Shown here piece by piece: positions 45,649 to 54,336 of a DNA stretch of 64,000 bases (within the stretch, counting starts at the first letter, position 1; each line of letters begins with the position of its first letter). The stretch covers positions 226,596 to 290,595 of the forward strand of contig NZ_JAVDBT010000004.1 of NCBI RefSeq assembly GCF_030848395.1, given 5' to 3'. Source of the DNA: Pseudogemmobacter lacusdianii (GTDB lineage: Bacteria > Pseudomonadota > Alphaproteobacteria > Rhodobacterales > Rhodobacteraceae). The notes under the pieces are model-generated. The model made no database searches, was not told where the DNA came from, and saw only the letters and a list, made by a program, of their open reading frames with translations. The position numbers and the translations under genes were made by a program.

Positions 45649-46697
45649 TACTGCGACTGCCAAACCTTGAAGCGCTGCTCCAAGCTTTCCAGATTTTCCG
45701 CCCAGAAGGCGTCATTGTAGCTCGCGCCATAACCGATCACATCGGGCGAGGTCGGCAGGCGGCTGCGCTGGGCTTCGGTCAGGTGGTCATAGACACGGGC
45801 GTCGCCGGTGCCATAGCCGTAAAGCCGGGGAAAACCTGCCTGGTTTTCCGGCACCGCAAAGAATTCAAGGAAGGCAGCGGCCCCTTCGGGATTGGGTGCA
45901 TCTGCGACCAAGGCCCAAAGGTCGGTGCCGTAGAGAAAGCCGGCCTCCCAGACGATGCGATAGTCTTTGCCGTTGTTTTCATTGTCGAAAGTGACGCGCC
46001 CATTGTACATGTCGGTCATCACGACCTCACCCGCATCAAGGTTTTGCAGCGCAGTTGAAGAGCTGCTCCACCAGACGACATGCGGCTTGATCTCATCCAG
46101 TTTGGCGAACGCGCGGTCAACGCCCTCGGGCGTGGCGAGTACGGTGTAGATGTCGGATGGGGCGACGCCATCGGCCAAAAGCGCGTTTTCCAACGTGTAA
46201 AGCGCCTGACCACCAAGGCCGCGCTTGCCGGGGAAGGCCTTAACATCCCAAAAATCGGCCCAGCTTTTCGGGCCATTCGTAAGCTTCGTGCCGTCATAAA
46301 CCAAGACCGTGGCCCAAGTGTCCGAGGCGATGCCGCAGTCATGCAAAGTGCCGGGCAGGTAATGCGGGGCTTGCGCTGTCACCGAGGCGGGAAGCGGCAG
46401 GAACAGCCCCTCATCGCAGCCCATTTCCAGCTGCGGTGCCTCAATCGAGACGAGATCGTAGCTGACCGCGCCAGCCTCAACCATCGCGCGGACCCGTGCC
46501 AAAGAGCCGTCCCATTCGTCCAAAACAACCGAAATTCCGGTCTTTTCGGTGAAAGGATCGGTGATGCCGGTCTTATAGGCCTCATTCCAAGTGCCACCCC
46601 AGCCTGCCAAGGTGATCGCACCTTCAGCATAGGCCGCGCTGCCAAGGTTGGCTGCGGACAGAAGGGCAAACTTATGTAGCCATCGCGCGGTCAGCAT
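45648..46697 (-). CDS. Polyamine-type ABC binding protein of the ATPase-less set (PotD-like)
   Basis: A 349-residue secreted protein. The signal peptide (MLTARWLHKFALLSAANLGS, then AAYAEG) is followed by AITLAGWGGTWNEAYKTG. Internal DLVSIEAPQLEMGCDEG and FPGKRGLGGQALYTLENAL parallel the first binding protein (VAVLEIADAVRLCDEG, FPGKRGIRKNAKTTLE). AGGAAAGG precedes ATG 46697; the reading frame extends 41 codons upstream without support. First gene of the set and divergent from the class III aminotransferase, so uptake and transamination may be co-regulated. Confidence 0.9.
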   Translation of the reverse strand: MLTARWLHKFALLSAANLGSAAYAEGAITLAGWGGTWNEAYKTGITDPFTEKTGISVVLDEWDGSLARVRAMVEAGAVSYDLVSIEAPQLEMGCDEGLFLPLPASVTAQAPHYLPGTLHDCGIASDTWATVLVYDGTKLTNGPKSWADFWDVKAFPGKRGLGGQALYTLENALLADGVAPSDIYTVLATPEGVDRAFAKLDEIKPHVVWWSSSSTALQNLDAGEVVMTDMYNGRVTFDNENNGKDYRIVWEAGFLYGTDLWALVADAPNPEGAAAFLEFFAVPENQAGFPRLYGYGTGDARVYDHLTEAQRSRLPTSPDVIGYGASYNDAFWAENLESLEQRFKVWQSQ

Positions 46698-46877
46698 TGC
46701 GGCGCCTTTCCTGAAAGCGGGCCGAGGCATGCCCCCATCGTTCATCACCGGGCTGCTCGTGTCAATTCGGCGCTTTTGTGGGAAAATCACCCAAGATGCA
46801 ACGGCTTGGCGATAATGCAATTTGACAGAAGGGCGGGCGGCGGACAGGCTTTGGTAACCATTTTTCAGGGGGCGATT

Positions 46878-48191
46878 TTGCTGCGAAATTCAGATCTTGA
46901 GCTGGCTTTGGCCGATGCGACCGCGCGCTATACCGCAGCCAACCCAGCCAGTCTGGCGCGCCATGAAGCGGCTAAGGCCAGTCTGCCGGGCGGCAATACC
47001 CGCTCGGTCATGTGGTATGAGCCTTTCCCGGTTGGCATCGCCAAGGGCGAGGGCGTGCAGCTTACCGATCTGGACGGCCACAGCTATACGGACTTTGTCA
47101 GCGAATATTCGGCGGGGCTCTACGGTCATTCCAACCCCCTGATTCAAAACGCGATGCGTGAGGCGATTGCCAATGGTGTCGCCTTGGGCGGCCCCAACTC
47201 TTATGAGGCTTTGCTGGCCGACGAGCTGTGTGCGCGCTTTGCCGCGCTGGAGCGGGTGCGGTTTACCAATTCCGGGACCGAGGCCAATATCATGGCGATC
47301 TCAGCCGCGCGGGCGATCACCGGGCGCGACAAGGTGATGGTGTTCCGCGAGGGCTATCACGGTGGCGTGCTGCTTTTTGGGCACGGCGGTTCGGTGCTGA
47401 ACCTGCCTTTTCCTTATGTGATGGCGGATTACAACGACATTGAGGGCACCGAGGCGCTGCTTCGGGCGCATAAGGACAGCATTGGCGCGGTGATCTTGGA
47501 GCAGATGCTGGGGGCGGGCGGCTGTATCCGCGCCTCGGACGCGTTCTTGGCGATGCTGCGGCGGGTGACGCAAGAGACCGGGGCCTTGTTGATTTTCGAT
47601 GAGGTGATGACCTCGCGCCAGCATTTCAATGGCTTGCAGGCGGTGACCGGGATCACGCCGGATCTGATGACTTTGGGTAAATATATCGGCGGCGGGGCCA
47701 GCTTTGGTGCCTTTGGCGGACGGGCCGATCTGATGGCGCGGTTTGATCCGGGCGCGGAAGGCTGTTTTGGCCATGGCGGCACATTTAACAACAATATCAT
47801 CAGCATGAGGGCTGGCTATACCGGGCTCAGTCAGGTGTTGACGCAAGAAGCCTCGGCCCTGTTCAACGCTTTGGGGGCGCAGTTGCAGACCCAGATCGAC
47901 GGGCTTTTTGCAGCCCACGGATTGGCGGGCTGCACCGCGGGCTATGGCTCGCTTTTCGCGGTGCATTTCATGCCGCGCGAAGCGGTGACGCCACAGGCGG
48001 TGGATCAGGCCGACCGGCGGGTGCAGAAGCTTTGGCATCTCGAGATGATGCTGGCCGGGCAATATGTCACGCCGCGCGGCATGATCGCTTTGGCCTTGCC
48101 GCATAGCGAGGCGGATTGTGCGGGCCTTGTGGCGGCGATGGACCGCTTCTTGGCCGATCACGCGGCGATCTTGCCAAAGCTGCAAGGCTAG
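46878..48191 (+). CDS. Class III aminotransferase (glutamate-1-semialdehyde aminomutase-like)
   Basis: A 437-residue PLP enzyme. Motifs: SLPGGNTRSVMWYEPFPVGI at the N-terminus, FTNSGTEANIMAISAARAITG, the His of FREGYHGG, LLIFDEVMTSR with the Asp, and the PLP lysine in LMTLGKYIGGGASFGA. It resembles GSA aminomutase, but this group also includes beta-amino acid and diamine transaminases. TTG 46878 is proposed as start because CAGGGGG lies 5 bases before it; ATG 46815 is the alternative. It stands divergent from the ATPase-less importer, consistent with catabolism of what that importer brings in. It is probably not the heme-pathway enzyme. Confidence 0.87.
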   Translation: MLRNSDLELALADATARYTAANPASLARHEAAKASLPGGNTRSVMWYEPFPVGIAKGEGVQLTDLDGHSYTDFVSEYSAGLYGHSNPLIQNAMREAIANGVALGGPNSYEALLADELCARFAALERVRFTNSGTEANIMAISAARAITGRDKVMVFREGYHGGVLLFGHGGSVLNLPFPYVMADYNDIEGTEALLRAHKDSIGAVILEQMLGAGGCIRASDAFLAMLRRVTQETGALLIFDEVMTSRQHFNGLQAVTGITPDLMTLGKYIGGGASFGAFGGRADLMARFDPGAEGCFGHGGTFNNNIISMRAGYTGLSQVLTQEASALFNALGAQLQTQIDGLFAAHGLAGCTAGYGSLFAVHFMPREAVTPQAVDQADRRVQKLWHLEMMLAGQYVTPRGMIALALPHSEADCAGLVAAMDRFLADHAAILPKLQG

Positions 48192-48194
48192 ATG

Positions 48195-48224
48195 GGCAGG
48201 GGGGCTTCGGCCCCCGCTGCCTTT
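48195..48224. terminator. UUCG-capped hairpin between convergent genes
   Basis: GGGGGC-TTCG-GCCCCC with an outer GGCAG/CTGCC extension. The C(UUCG)G tetraloop is very stable. It lies between the stops of the aminotransferase and the ATPase gene. Confidence 0.75.
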
Positions 48225-48236
48225 AGGGAGGGTGCT

Positions 48237-49349
48237 TTAGAGCACGACGCAATCGGCCGGGGCGAAGCCCAGTTCCATCGCCGCCCCCTCTGCCGCCAAG
48301 GCGCCAGAGATCGCGGTGTTGACGCGGATCAGCGCCGGTTCTCCGATATCCACCTCATAGATCACCCGGCCGCCGAGGTAAGACGAAGACACGACCTTTC
48401 CGCGCAAGGGGCTTGCGCCGGGCGGGGGCGGGGTGGTGAGCATTTGCGGGCGCACCACCACGGTCACCGCCTCACCAACGCTCAGCTGCCGAGGCGAGGT
48501 GATTTGCACGGATTGGCCGCCGGTGAGGGTGACACTGGCGACAGAGCCTGTCACCGTCGCGACCTTGCCCTCTAACATATTGGCTTTGCCCAAGAAATCC
48601 GCGACGAATTTGGTGGCGGGCCGGTCATAGACATCTTGCGGCGTGCCGATCTGCTCGGCCCGTCCGGCATTCATCACCACGATGCGGTCCGACATCGACA
48701 AAGCTTCTTCCTGATCATGGGTCACGAAAAGCGCGGTGATGCCGGTCTGCTTTTGGATCTTCTTGATCTCGACGCGCATCTCTTCGCGCATATTGGCGTC
48801 CAGCGCGGAAAGCGGCTCATCAAGCAAAAGAACCTCGGGCTCAAAGACGATGGCACGGGCCAAAGCGATGCGCTGTTGCTGGCCACCTGACAGTTGCGAC
48901 GGCAGCTTTCTCTCAGACCCCGGCAGACGCACCATCTCAAGCGCGCGGGTGACGCGGGTGGCGATCTCGGCTTTCGGCACGTTGCGGTATTTCAGACCAA
49001 AGGCCACATTGTCGAAAATGCTCTTATGCGGGAACAGCGCGTAATTTTGGAACACCAGCCCGATGTTGCGCTGGTAGATCGGCACGTCGTCGATCCGCCG
49101 CCCGCCGATCGAGATCTGCCCGTGGGTGATGTCGACCAGCCCGGCGATTGAGCGCAGCAAGGTGGTCTTGCCACAGCCTGAAGGGCCCAAAAGCGTGGTG
49201 AAGCTGCCTTTCTCGATCGACAAAGAGAAATCCTGCACCGCCACGAACTTGCCGTAAGCAACTTCGACATTGCGGAATTCGACCGCCGGAGGGGCGGTAG
49301 CGGGGGCGGGGGAAGCCCCGGCCAATGGCCGGGACTCCGTCAGGTTCAT
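48237..49349 (-). CDS. Polyamine-type ABC importer ATPase (PotA family)
   Basis: A 370-residue ATPase. Walker A GPSGCGKTTL, NYALFPHKSI Q-loop, signature LSGGQQQRIA, Walker B VLLLDEPLSALD, switch His in LFVTHDQEEAL, and a C-terminal TOBE domain from FLGKANMLEGKV. A proline/alanine-rich lead of about 20 residues precedes the domain. ATG 49349 is chosen, 5 bases past the binding-protein stop; the frame upstream overlaps that gene. It completes the four-gene importer 52243-48237, and may also power the ATPase-less permease pair at 43643-45648. Confidence 0.93.
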   Translation of the reverse strand: MNLTESRPLAGASPAPATAPPAVEFRNVEVAYGKFVAVQDFSLSIEKGSFTTLLGPSGCGKTTLLRSIAGLVDITHGQISIGGRRIDDVPIYQRNIGLVFQNYALFPHKSIFDNVAFGLKYRNVPKAEIATRVTRALEMVRLPGSERKLPSQLSGGQQQRIALARAIVFEPEVLLLDEPLSALDANMREEMRVEIKKIQKQTGITALFVTHDQEEALSMSDRIVVMNAGRAEQIGTPQDVYDRPATKFVADFLGKANMLEGKVATVTGSVASVTLTGGQSVQITSPRQLSVGEAVTVVVRPQMLTTPPPPGASPLRGKVVSSSYLGGRVIYEVDIGEPALIRVNTAISGALAAEGAAMELGFAPADCVVL

Positions 49350-49353
49350 TGCA

Positions 49354-50496
49354 TCAGGCACCTTTGGCGATCCTGTCCCATTGTTTGGCCCAATCGGTCT
49401 CATGCTCGGCCCAATAGATCGGGTCAGCGAAGGTCAGGCTTTCCATTTTGCCGGTGGGGTCGAAGGCTGGCATCGCCTTGATCTTATCGGTCAGCTCGAC
49501 CTTGGTCGGATCCAGCGAGGGCGGATAGCTTTGACCTTCCGAGACGGCGATCGAGGTCTCAACATCCAGCATGAAGTTGATCAGCTCTTCACATTCCGCC
49601 ATCGGCGACCCTTTGAGAACCAGAAGATCCTCCATCCAAGCGTAAGAGCCGGGCGGGTCGATATAGCCAATCGGATGGCCCTGCTGCTGCAAGGCGGCGA
49701 CGCGGCCCGACCATGCTTCCGAGACCACGATCTCGCCTTTGGACAGAAGGTCCATCAGCTCGGCGCCCGAGGCCCAGAACTTCTTGGCCAAATCGCGCTG
49801 CTCGCGCACCTTGGCCCAGACGGCCTCGATGTCTTGGATGTTGTTGGGGTCTTGGCCCGACCCCAAAGCGCCATACCAGACCCGGGTGGTCATGCTGTCA
49901 TAGCCGCCAATTTTGCCCTTATAGGCCGGATCGGTCAGCAGCGCGGCGCCTTTAGCTGCCGCTTCTTCGGGCGAGATCACCGTGGTGTTATAGGCAATCC
50001 CGGTGGTGCCGTAGTTATAGGGCACGGCAGAAAGCTTCGGCGTGATCTTGCGGAAAGGATCGATCATCGCCTGCATGACATTGGCCATGTTCGGGATATT
50101 GGCCTCGTTGATTTCCGAGGTCAGGCCCGAGTTCACATAGCGAACGTAATATTCCACGCCGGACGAGTGGACGATCTGGAAGTCGCCGGGGGCAGAGGTC
50201 TTGGCCTTGGCGATGATCTCCGTTTCATCGCCAAAGGTGCCTTGCACCACACTGATCGAGGTTTTTGCGGTGTAGGGTTGGAAGGCGTATTTATCCATCG
50301 CCTCTTGCACGGTGCCGCCCCAGCCGTCGAAGCGCACGTTCTTCACTTGCGCCAAGGCCTTGTTGCCCCAAGGCAGGAAGATCCCAGCCGAAGCCGCTGC
50401 AGCGGCGGTCAGGCCGAGGAAGCGGCGCCGATCAAGGTCGCCTTGCTGATAGCGGTCTTTCAGCCGCTCTAATCTGGTGGTGCTGGACAGTTTCAT
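49354..50496 (-). CDS. Polyamine-type ABC binding protein (PotD-like, Tat signal)
   Basis: A 380-residue periplasmic protein. The N-terminus has a long charged lead and DRRRFLGLTAAAAASAGIFL, a clear twin-arginine signal, so it is probably exported folded. The mature part has VRFDGWGGTVQEAMDKYAFQ, GDFQIVHSSGVEYYVR and MAECEELINFMLDVETSIAV. Its ATG overlaps the stop of the upstream permease by 4 bases. It is more distant from the other two PotD-like proteins than they are from each other, so a different ligand is likely. Confidence 0.92.
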   Translation of the reverse strand: MKLSSTTRLERLKDRYQQGDLDRRRFLGLTAAAAASAGIFLPWGNKALAQVKNVRFDGWGGTVQEAMDKYAFQPYTAKTSISVVQGTFGDETEIIAKAKTSAPGDFQIVHSSGVEYYVRYVNSGLTSEINEANIPNMANVMQAMIDPFRKITPKLSAVPYNYGTTGIAYNTTVISPEEAAAKGAALLTDPAYKGKIGGYDSMTTRVWYGALGSGQDPNNIQDIEAVWAKVREQRDLAKKFWASGAELMDLLSKGEIVVSEAWSGRVAALQQQGHPIGYIDPPGSYAWMEDLLVLKGSPMAECEELINFMLDVETSIAVSEGQSYPPSLDPTKVELTDKIKAMPAFDPTGKMESLTFADPIYWAEHETDWAKQWDRIAKGA

Positions 50497-51341
50497 TTTG
50501 CGGTCTCCCTTGTTGTTCGTTTTTTCAATCGTGAAACAACTTGAACCAGGATGCCGCCGATCAGCGGGATGCCGACGGTCATCACAATCATCACCGTGCC
50601 AAGCGCGTTGACCTCGGGACTGATCGAGGTTTTCAGCATCGACAGGATCTGGGTGGGCATGGTCTCGACCCCGGCAGGCCGCCAGAACAGGCTGGCCGAG
50701 GTGTTGTCGAAGGAGATGGTAAAGGCCAAAAGCGCGCCCGCGACCACGGCGGGCAGCAGAAGTGGCAAAGTGATGGCACGGAAGGTTGCAAGGCGCGAGG
50801 CGCCAAGTGACATGGCCGCCTCTTCATAAATCCGCTTCACCCCGACCATGCGGGCTTGGGCGATCAGCACCACATAGGGCAGGGCCAGAAGGATATGGCC
50901 GAGCACGAGGATGCCCAAACTGCGCGGGGTCTCGATCGCCTTAATCAGGATCAGCAGGCCAACGCCCAAGATTGTCTCGGGCACCAAAGCGGGCAAGATC
51001 ACCACCGTGCCCAAAATGGATTTTCCAAGAAAATCAAAGCGTACCAGCGCGAAGGCGGTCACGATGCCAAGAAGCGTGGTCACCACCGCCGTCACCAGCG
51101 CGATCCAGAGCGAGATCTGGAAGGCCTCGATCACCCGCGCATTTTGCCACAAAACCTCGTACCAGCGCAGCGAAAAGCCGGTCATTGGGAAGCCACCAAA
51201 CTGCGAGGCGTTGAAGGACAGCACGACCGTCGCGACGATGGGCGCGAACATGAAGATGTAAACGAGAAGGGTGATAATCCGGGTCAGGGCCCAAGCGAGC
51301 CGCCCTTCTGAAGACCAGCTCTTCCGGCGGGGGCGGCTCAT
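50493..51341 (-). CDS. Polyamine-type ABC permease (PotC-like)
   Basis: A 282-residue permease with six or so helices (ITLLVYIFMFAPIVATVVLSF first). Coupling loop IYEEAAMSLGASRLATFRAITLP and FTISFDNTSASLFWRPAGVE are typical. The end VVSRLKKRTTRE is basic and cytoplasmic. It overlaps both neighbours by 4 bases. Confidence 0.94.
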   Translation of the reverse strand: MSRPRRKSWSSEGRLAWALTRIITLLVYIFMFAPIVATVVLSFNASQFGGFPMTGFSLRWYEVLWQNARVIEAFQISLWIALVTAVVTTLLGIVTAFALVRFDFLGKSILGTVVILPALVPETILGVGLLILIKAIETPRSLGILVLGHILLALPYVVLIAQARMVGVKRIYEEAAMSLGASRLATFRAITLPLLLPAVVAGALLAFTISFDNTSASLFWRPAGVETMPTQILSMLKTSISPEVNALGTVMIVMTVGIPLIGGILVQVVSRLKKRTTRETAK

Positions 51342-52243
51342 CCTCCCAATCCTTTCACGATTTGCGACATGCCCATGAAGCGGGTGTAGATCGCGGCGAC
51401 AGAGCCCAAGATGAAGAAGAGTACGATGGAAAGCGTGGCCCCCATCGGCCAGTTTAACTGCCCCATGATCGTGTCATAGATCAGATTGCCAAAGAGCGCG
51501 TCGCGGCCCGAGCCAAGGAGTTGCGGCGTCACATAGCTGCCCGCGGCCAGCACAAAGCACAGCATCAAGCCCGCGGCCAAGCCGGGAAGTGAGAGCGGCA
51601 ATGTCACCTCGCGGAAGGCTTGCGCATTGGTGCAACCCATTGATCTCGCGGCCTGCACAAGGGTGCGGTCGATGCCCTCAAGGCTGACATAGATGTTCAG
51701 GATCATATAGGGCAACAGGAAGTGCAGCAGGCCCATGATCACCGCGCCTTCGGTGTAAAGCATCTGCATCGGCGCTTCGATCAGGCCCAGTTTCATCGCC
51801 CAAACGTTGATGAGGCCCTGCTCGCCAAGAATGTGGATCCACGAAAAGGTGCGGATGGTGAAGCTGATCCAGAAGGGCACGATCAAAAGCAGCAACAAAA
51901 GCCACTTTTGCCGAAACGCCGTCGCCCAGATGAAATAGGCCGGGAAATAACCGACGACGGCGCAGATCAGGGCTGTCACCATGCCCACCCGCAGCGTTTT
52001 GAGCAAGAATCCGTGATAATAGCTGTCGGTGAAGAATTCGTGCCAATTGGCGACGGTGAGACTGGCTTCTTCCACCCCGGCGGTGACGAAGGTGTAGAAG
52101 GTGTAAATTCCCATCACCACGATCGGTAAGATCATGAAACAAATCAGCAAAAGGGCGGCAGGGGCCACCAATAGCCAGGCCAGTCGGGGGTCATAAAGGC
52201 TCCAGCCGCGTTTGGCAGTGGCTGGCAGACGGTCTGCGGTCAT
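51338..52243 (-). CDS. Polyamine-type ABC permease (PotB-like, no insertion)
   Basis: A 301-residue permease. Helix one is WLLVAPAALLLICFMILPIVVMGIY (shown as its core), then a short periplasmic loop, unlike the long insertion of the other two PotB-like proteins in the window. RTFSWIHILGEQGLIN and the coupling loop LVQAARSMGCTNAQAFREVTLP are typical. ATG 52243 is used; GGGGAG is about 14 bases upstream, and an in-frame ATG at 52321 is possible. First gene of the importer operon, 190 bases after the LysR gene on the same strand. Confidence 0.9.
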   Translation of the reverse strand: MTADRLPATAKRGWSLYDPRLAWLLVAPAALLLICFMILPIVVMGIYTFYTFVTAGVEEASLTVANWHEFFTDSYYHGFLLKTLRVGMVTALICAVVGYFPAYFIWATAFRQKWLLLLLLIVPFWISFTIRTFSWIHILGEQGLINVWAMKLGLIEAPMQMLYTEGAVIMGLLHFLLPYMILNIYVSLEGIDRTLVQAARSMGCTNAQAFREVTLPLSLPGLAAGLMLCFVLAAGSYVTPQLLGSGRDALFGNLIYDTIMGQLNWPMGATLSIVLFFILGSVAAIYTRFMGMSQIVKGLGG

Positions 52244-52434
52244 TGCGGTTCTGATGCTCCCCTGAAGACCGGGACGCGTGGGGCGGCCAACGGCCAATGG
52301 CCGCTGATTCAGTCTCCGCATTTCCCTGTCGCGTCATTATTTTTACTCACGCTAGCGGCAGGTTCTGGCAGCTGTAAAATATCGTTTAACCATCCTGTTA
52401 TTCATTGTTGATATGAGAGGCGGGTTTGATCCTT

Positions 52435-53355
52435 TCAAATCAACTCACGCGCCGTCAGGCGCTCAACAATATCGTCCAAGGTTTGGCGAAGCGCATCCAT
52501 AAAACCAGCGCTCCATTGGCTCTGCCGGACCGGATCGGGTTGCCAAATATTCAGGCTGTAGGGAATGGTTTTTGCCAAGGGGCGAACCGTTAAGTTATTG
52601 CCCTCAAAGGCTAATGCGGTCAGTGGATTGACAATCGATATCCCAATCCCTTGCGAAACCATGCCGCCGATTGAGGTGGCGGTTGTGGTCTCGACCATAA
52701 GATTGCGGCTGACACCGGCGGTGTCGAATAAGGCGTCGATCTGCCGCCGATAGCTGTCTTCTTCCGAATAATAAATAAAATCTGAGCCTTCCATCTGCTC
52801 GACTTCAAGGCATTTATAGCGAGAAAGCGGGTGATCGGCCGGCATGACGCACAATAGATTGCCCAGATCGCGCTGCTCAAGACTGCCCAAACCGCCCGGC
52901 ACACGGCCCTCCACCACACCCAGATCAAAAATCTTGTTCAAAAGTTCACGCGTCAGCACCGATTCCTCGATGGAATGCACCTTGATCGCGGCGTCTTTAT
53001 GCAGGGCACGAAACCGATCAATCGTTTGCGGCATCAGGGCATGAGCAAAAGCGGGCAGGCAAGCCACGGCAATTCTTTGCAGCCGGTCGCCTCGAATGGC
53101 ATCCGCCGCGCGGCCGATTTCATCCAAGCTGACGAAAGAGCGTTGGACAATGCTATGCAGTGCAATGGCGCGCGGTGTGACTTCAAGCCGGCGCTTGTCG
53201 CGCAGAAAAAGCACAAAGCCCAAGCTGTCTTCGAGCGCCTTTAATTCGCGGCTGATTGTGGGTTGAGAGGAATAAAGTTCCGCGGCCGTCTCTGTGACGC
53301 TGAGCGTCTGCATAAGCGAGCGAAAGATCTCGAGCTGGCGATGGGTCAGGCGCAT
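52435..53355 (-). CDS. LysR-family transcriptional regulator
   Basis: A 306-residue regulator. The N-terminal HTH is LTHRQLEIFRSLMQTLSVTE, AAELYSSQPTISRELKALE and LGFVLFLRDKRRLEVTPRA. The effector-binding domain begins near residue 90 (LQRIAVACLPAF). The DNA looks AT-richer than its neighbours, a possible sign of a different history. It is divergent from the DapF-like/M81 pair with about 100 bases between, the classic LysR layout, and upstream of the importer on its own strand. It may regulate either or both. Confidence 0.9.
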   Translation of the reverse strand: MRLTHRQLEIFRSLMQTLSVTETAAELYSSQPTISRELKALEDSLGFVLFLRDKRRLEVTPRAIALHSIVQRSFVSLDEIGRAADAIRGDRLQRIAVACLPAFAHALMPQTIDRFRALHKDAAIKVHSIEESVLTRELLNKIFDLGVVEGRVPGGLGSLEQRDLGNLLCVMPADHPLSRYKCLEVEQMEGSDFIYYSEEDSYRRQIDALFDTAGVSRNLMVETTTATSIGGMVSQGIGISIVNPLTALAFEGNNLTVRPLAKTIPYSLNIWQPDPVRQSQWSAGFMDALRQTLDDIVERLTARELI

Positions 53356-53429
53356 GGGTTTCTTATATCAAGGGTGAATGAATTGTAGATTTTATTGAAT
53401 TTGACAGCATGTTTAACAACCGTGCAACA

Positions 53430-53447
53430 CATCATTCTGCAATGATG
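53430..53447. promoter_or_regulatory. Inverted repeat CATCATT-N4-AATGATG before the DapF-like gene
   Basis: A perfect 7-bp dyad ends 10 bases before the start of the epimerase gene, inside the divergent region with LysR. TTGACA at 53401 could be a -35 box, but no good -10 follows. The dyad may bind a regulator or form a 5' mRNA hairpin. Confidence 0.45.
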
Positions 53448-53457
53448 CGAGGTGCCC

Positions 53458-54336
53458 ATGCCGTCTCTGGAGCCTTCAGAAAAGGACCTGCGTTTCGCTG
53501 CCGTCCAGCAGGCGATGGCGCTTGTGGATGGCTTTGTGAAAATGCACGGGGCGGGGAATGATTTCGTTCTCATTGACGGAAGGACGCGACGCTTTCGTCC
53601 ATCTGCTGCGCAAATATCCGCAATCTGTGATCGCCATTTCGGCGTAGGCGGGGACCAACTTTTGGTGCTTGAACCCGGCGAAGAAGCCGCTGATTTGCGT
53701 TTGCGCATTTACAATATCGACGGGCAAGAGGCGGAAACTTGCCTTAATGCAACCCGTTGTGCAGCTTGGATAATCCTGAATGAAACTGGTGCATCGTCGG
53801 TGCGGATCGCCACGATGGGCGGGCTGATTAAGGCCTCTGCCGCCGCTCCGATGCAGGTCACTCTTCGCCAGCCAGAGCCTCGTTTCGAATGGCAGTCGGT
53901 GCCCTTGGCCGAGCCGCGCGATACGTTGAATCTTGGCTTGCAGGCGGGGCCACTGACGGCTCAGGGCGCACTCAGCATGGGCAATCCGCACCTGACCTGT
54001 TTCGTTCCGGATCTTGATGCGATCGACGTGCCGCGATGGGCGGATCAACTGCAGAAGCACCCACTTTTGCCGCAGGGGGCAAATGTCGGGGTGGCGCAGA
54101 TCCTGTCGCCGGAAGCGATGCGGCTGGTTGTATGGGAGCGGCCGGGCATCTTGACGCAAGCCTGTGGCAGTGGTGCCTGTGCCGCTTTCACGGTGGCGCG
54201 GCGCTTGGGGTTGATAACGGCAGATCGCGCGGAAGTGGCCATGCCGGGCGGGAAGCTCTTTGTCGAAGAGACGCCGGAGGGCGCACTTTTGCTAACCGGC
54301 CCAGTGGCGGTGGCCTTCTGGGGCCAATTGCCATGA
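53458..54336 (+). CDS. Diaminopimelate epimerase-like protein with altered first-cysteine loop
   Basis: A 292-residue two-lobed DapF-fold protein. FVKMHGAGNDFVLIDG, DRHFGVGGDQLLVLEP, YNIDGQEAE, MGNPHL, GANVGV, WERPG and the second catalytic cysteine TQACGSGACAA are all present. The first cysteine remains in ETCLNATRCAA, but the usual CGNGxR loop reads CLNATR, and the usual ERGxGET reads ERPGILT. These positions line the substrate pocket, so the substrate may be an amino acid other than diaminopimelate. About 20 residues precede the usual family start; ATG 53458 follows GCGAGG, while ATG 53515 is the alternative. Overlaps the M81 gene by 4 bases. Confidence 0.85.
   Translation: MPSLEPSEKDLRFAAVQQAMALVDGFVKMHGAGNDFVLIDGRTRRFRPSAAQISAICDRHFGVGGDQLLVLEPGEEAADLRLRIYNIDGQEAETCLNATRCAAWIILNETGASSVRIATMGGLIKASAAAPMQVTLRQPEPRFEWQSVPLAEPRDTLNLGLQAGPLTAQGALSMGNPHLTCFVPDLDAIDVPRWADQLQKHPLLPQGANVGVAQILSPEAMRLVVWERPGILTQACGSGACAAFTVARRLGLITADRAEVAMPGGKLFVEETPEGALLLTGPVAVAFWGQLP

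Noticed and set aside
53401..53429. TTGACA as a sigma-70 promoter for the DapF-like gene
   Set aside because: The hexamer at the expected -10 distance (GCAACA) is poor, so it is not listed as a promoter.
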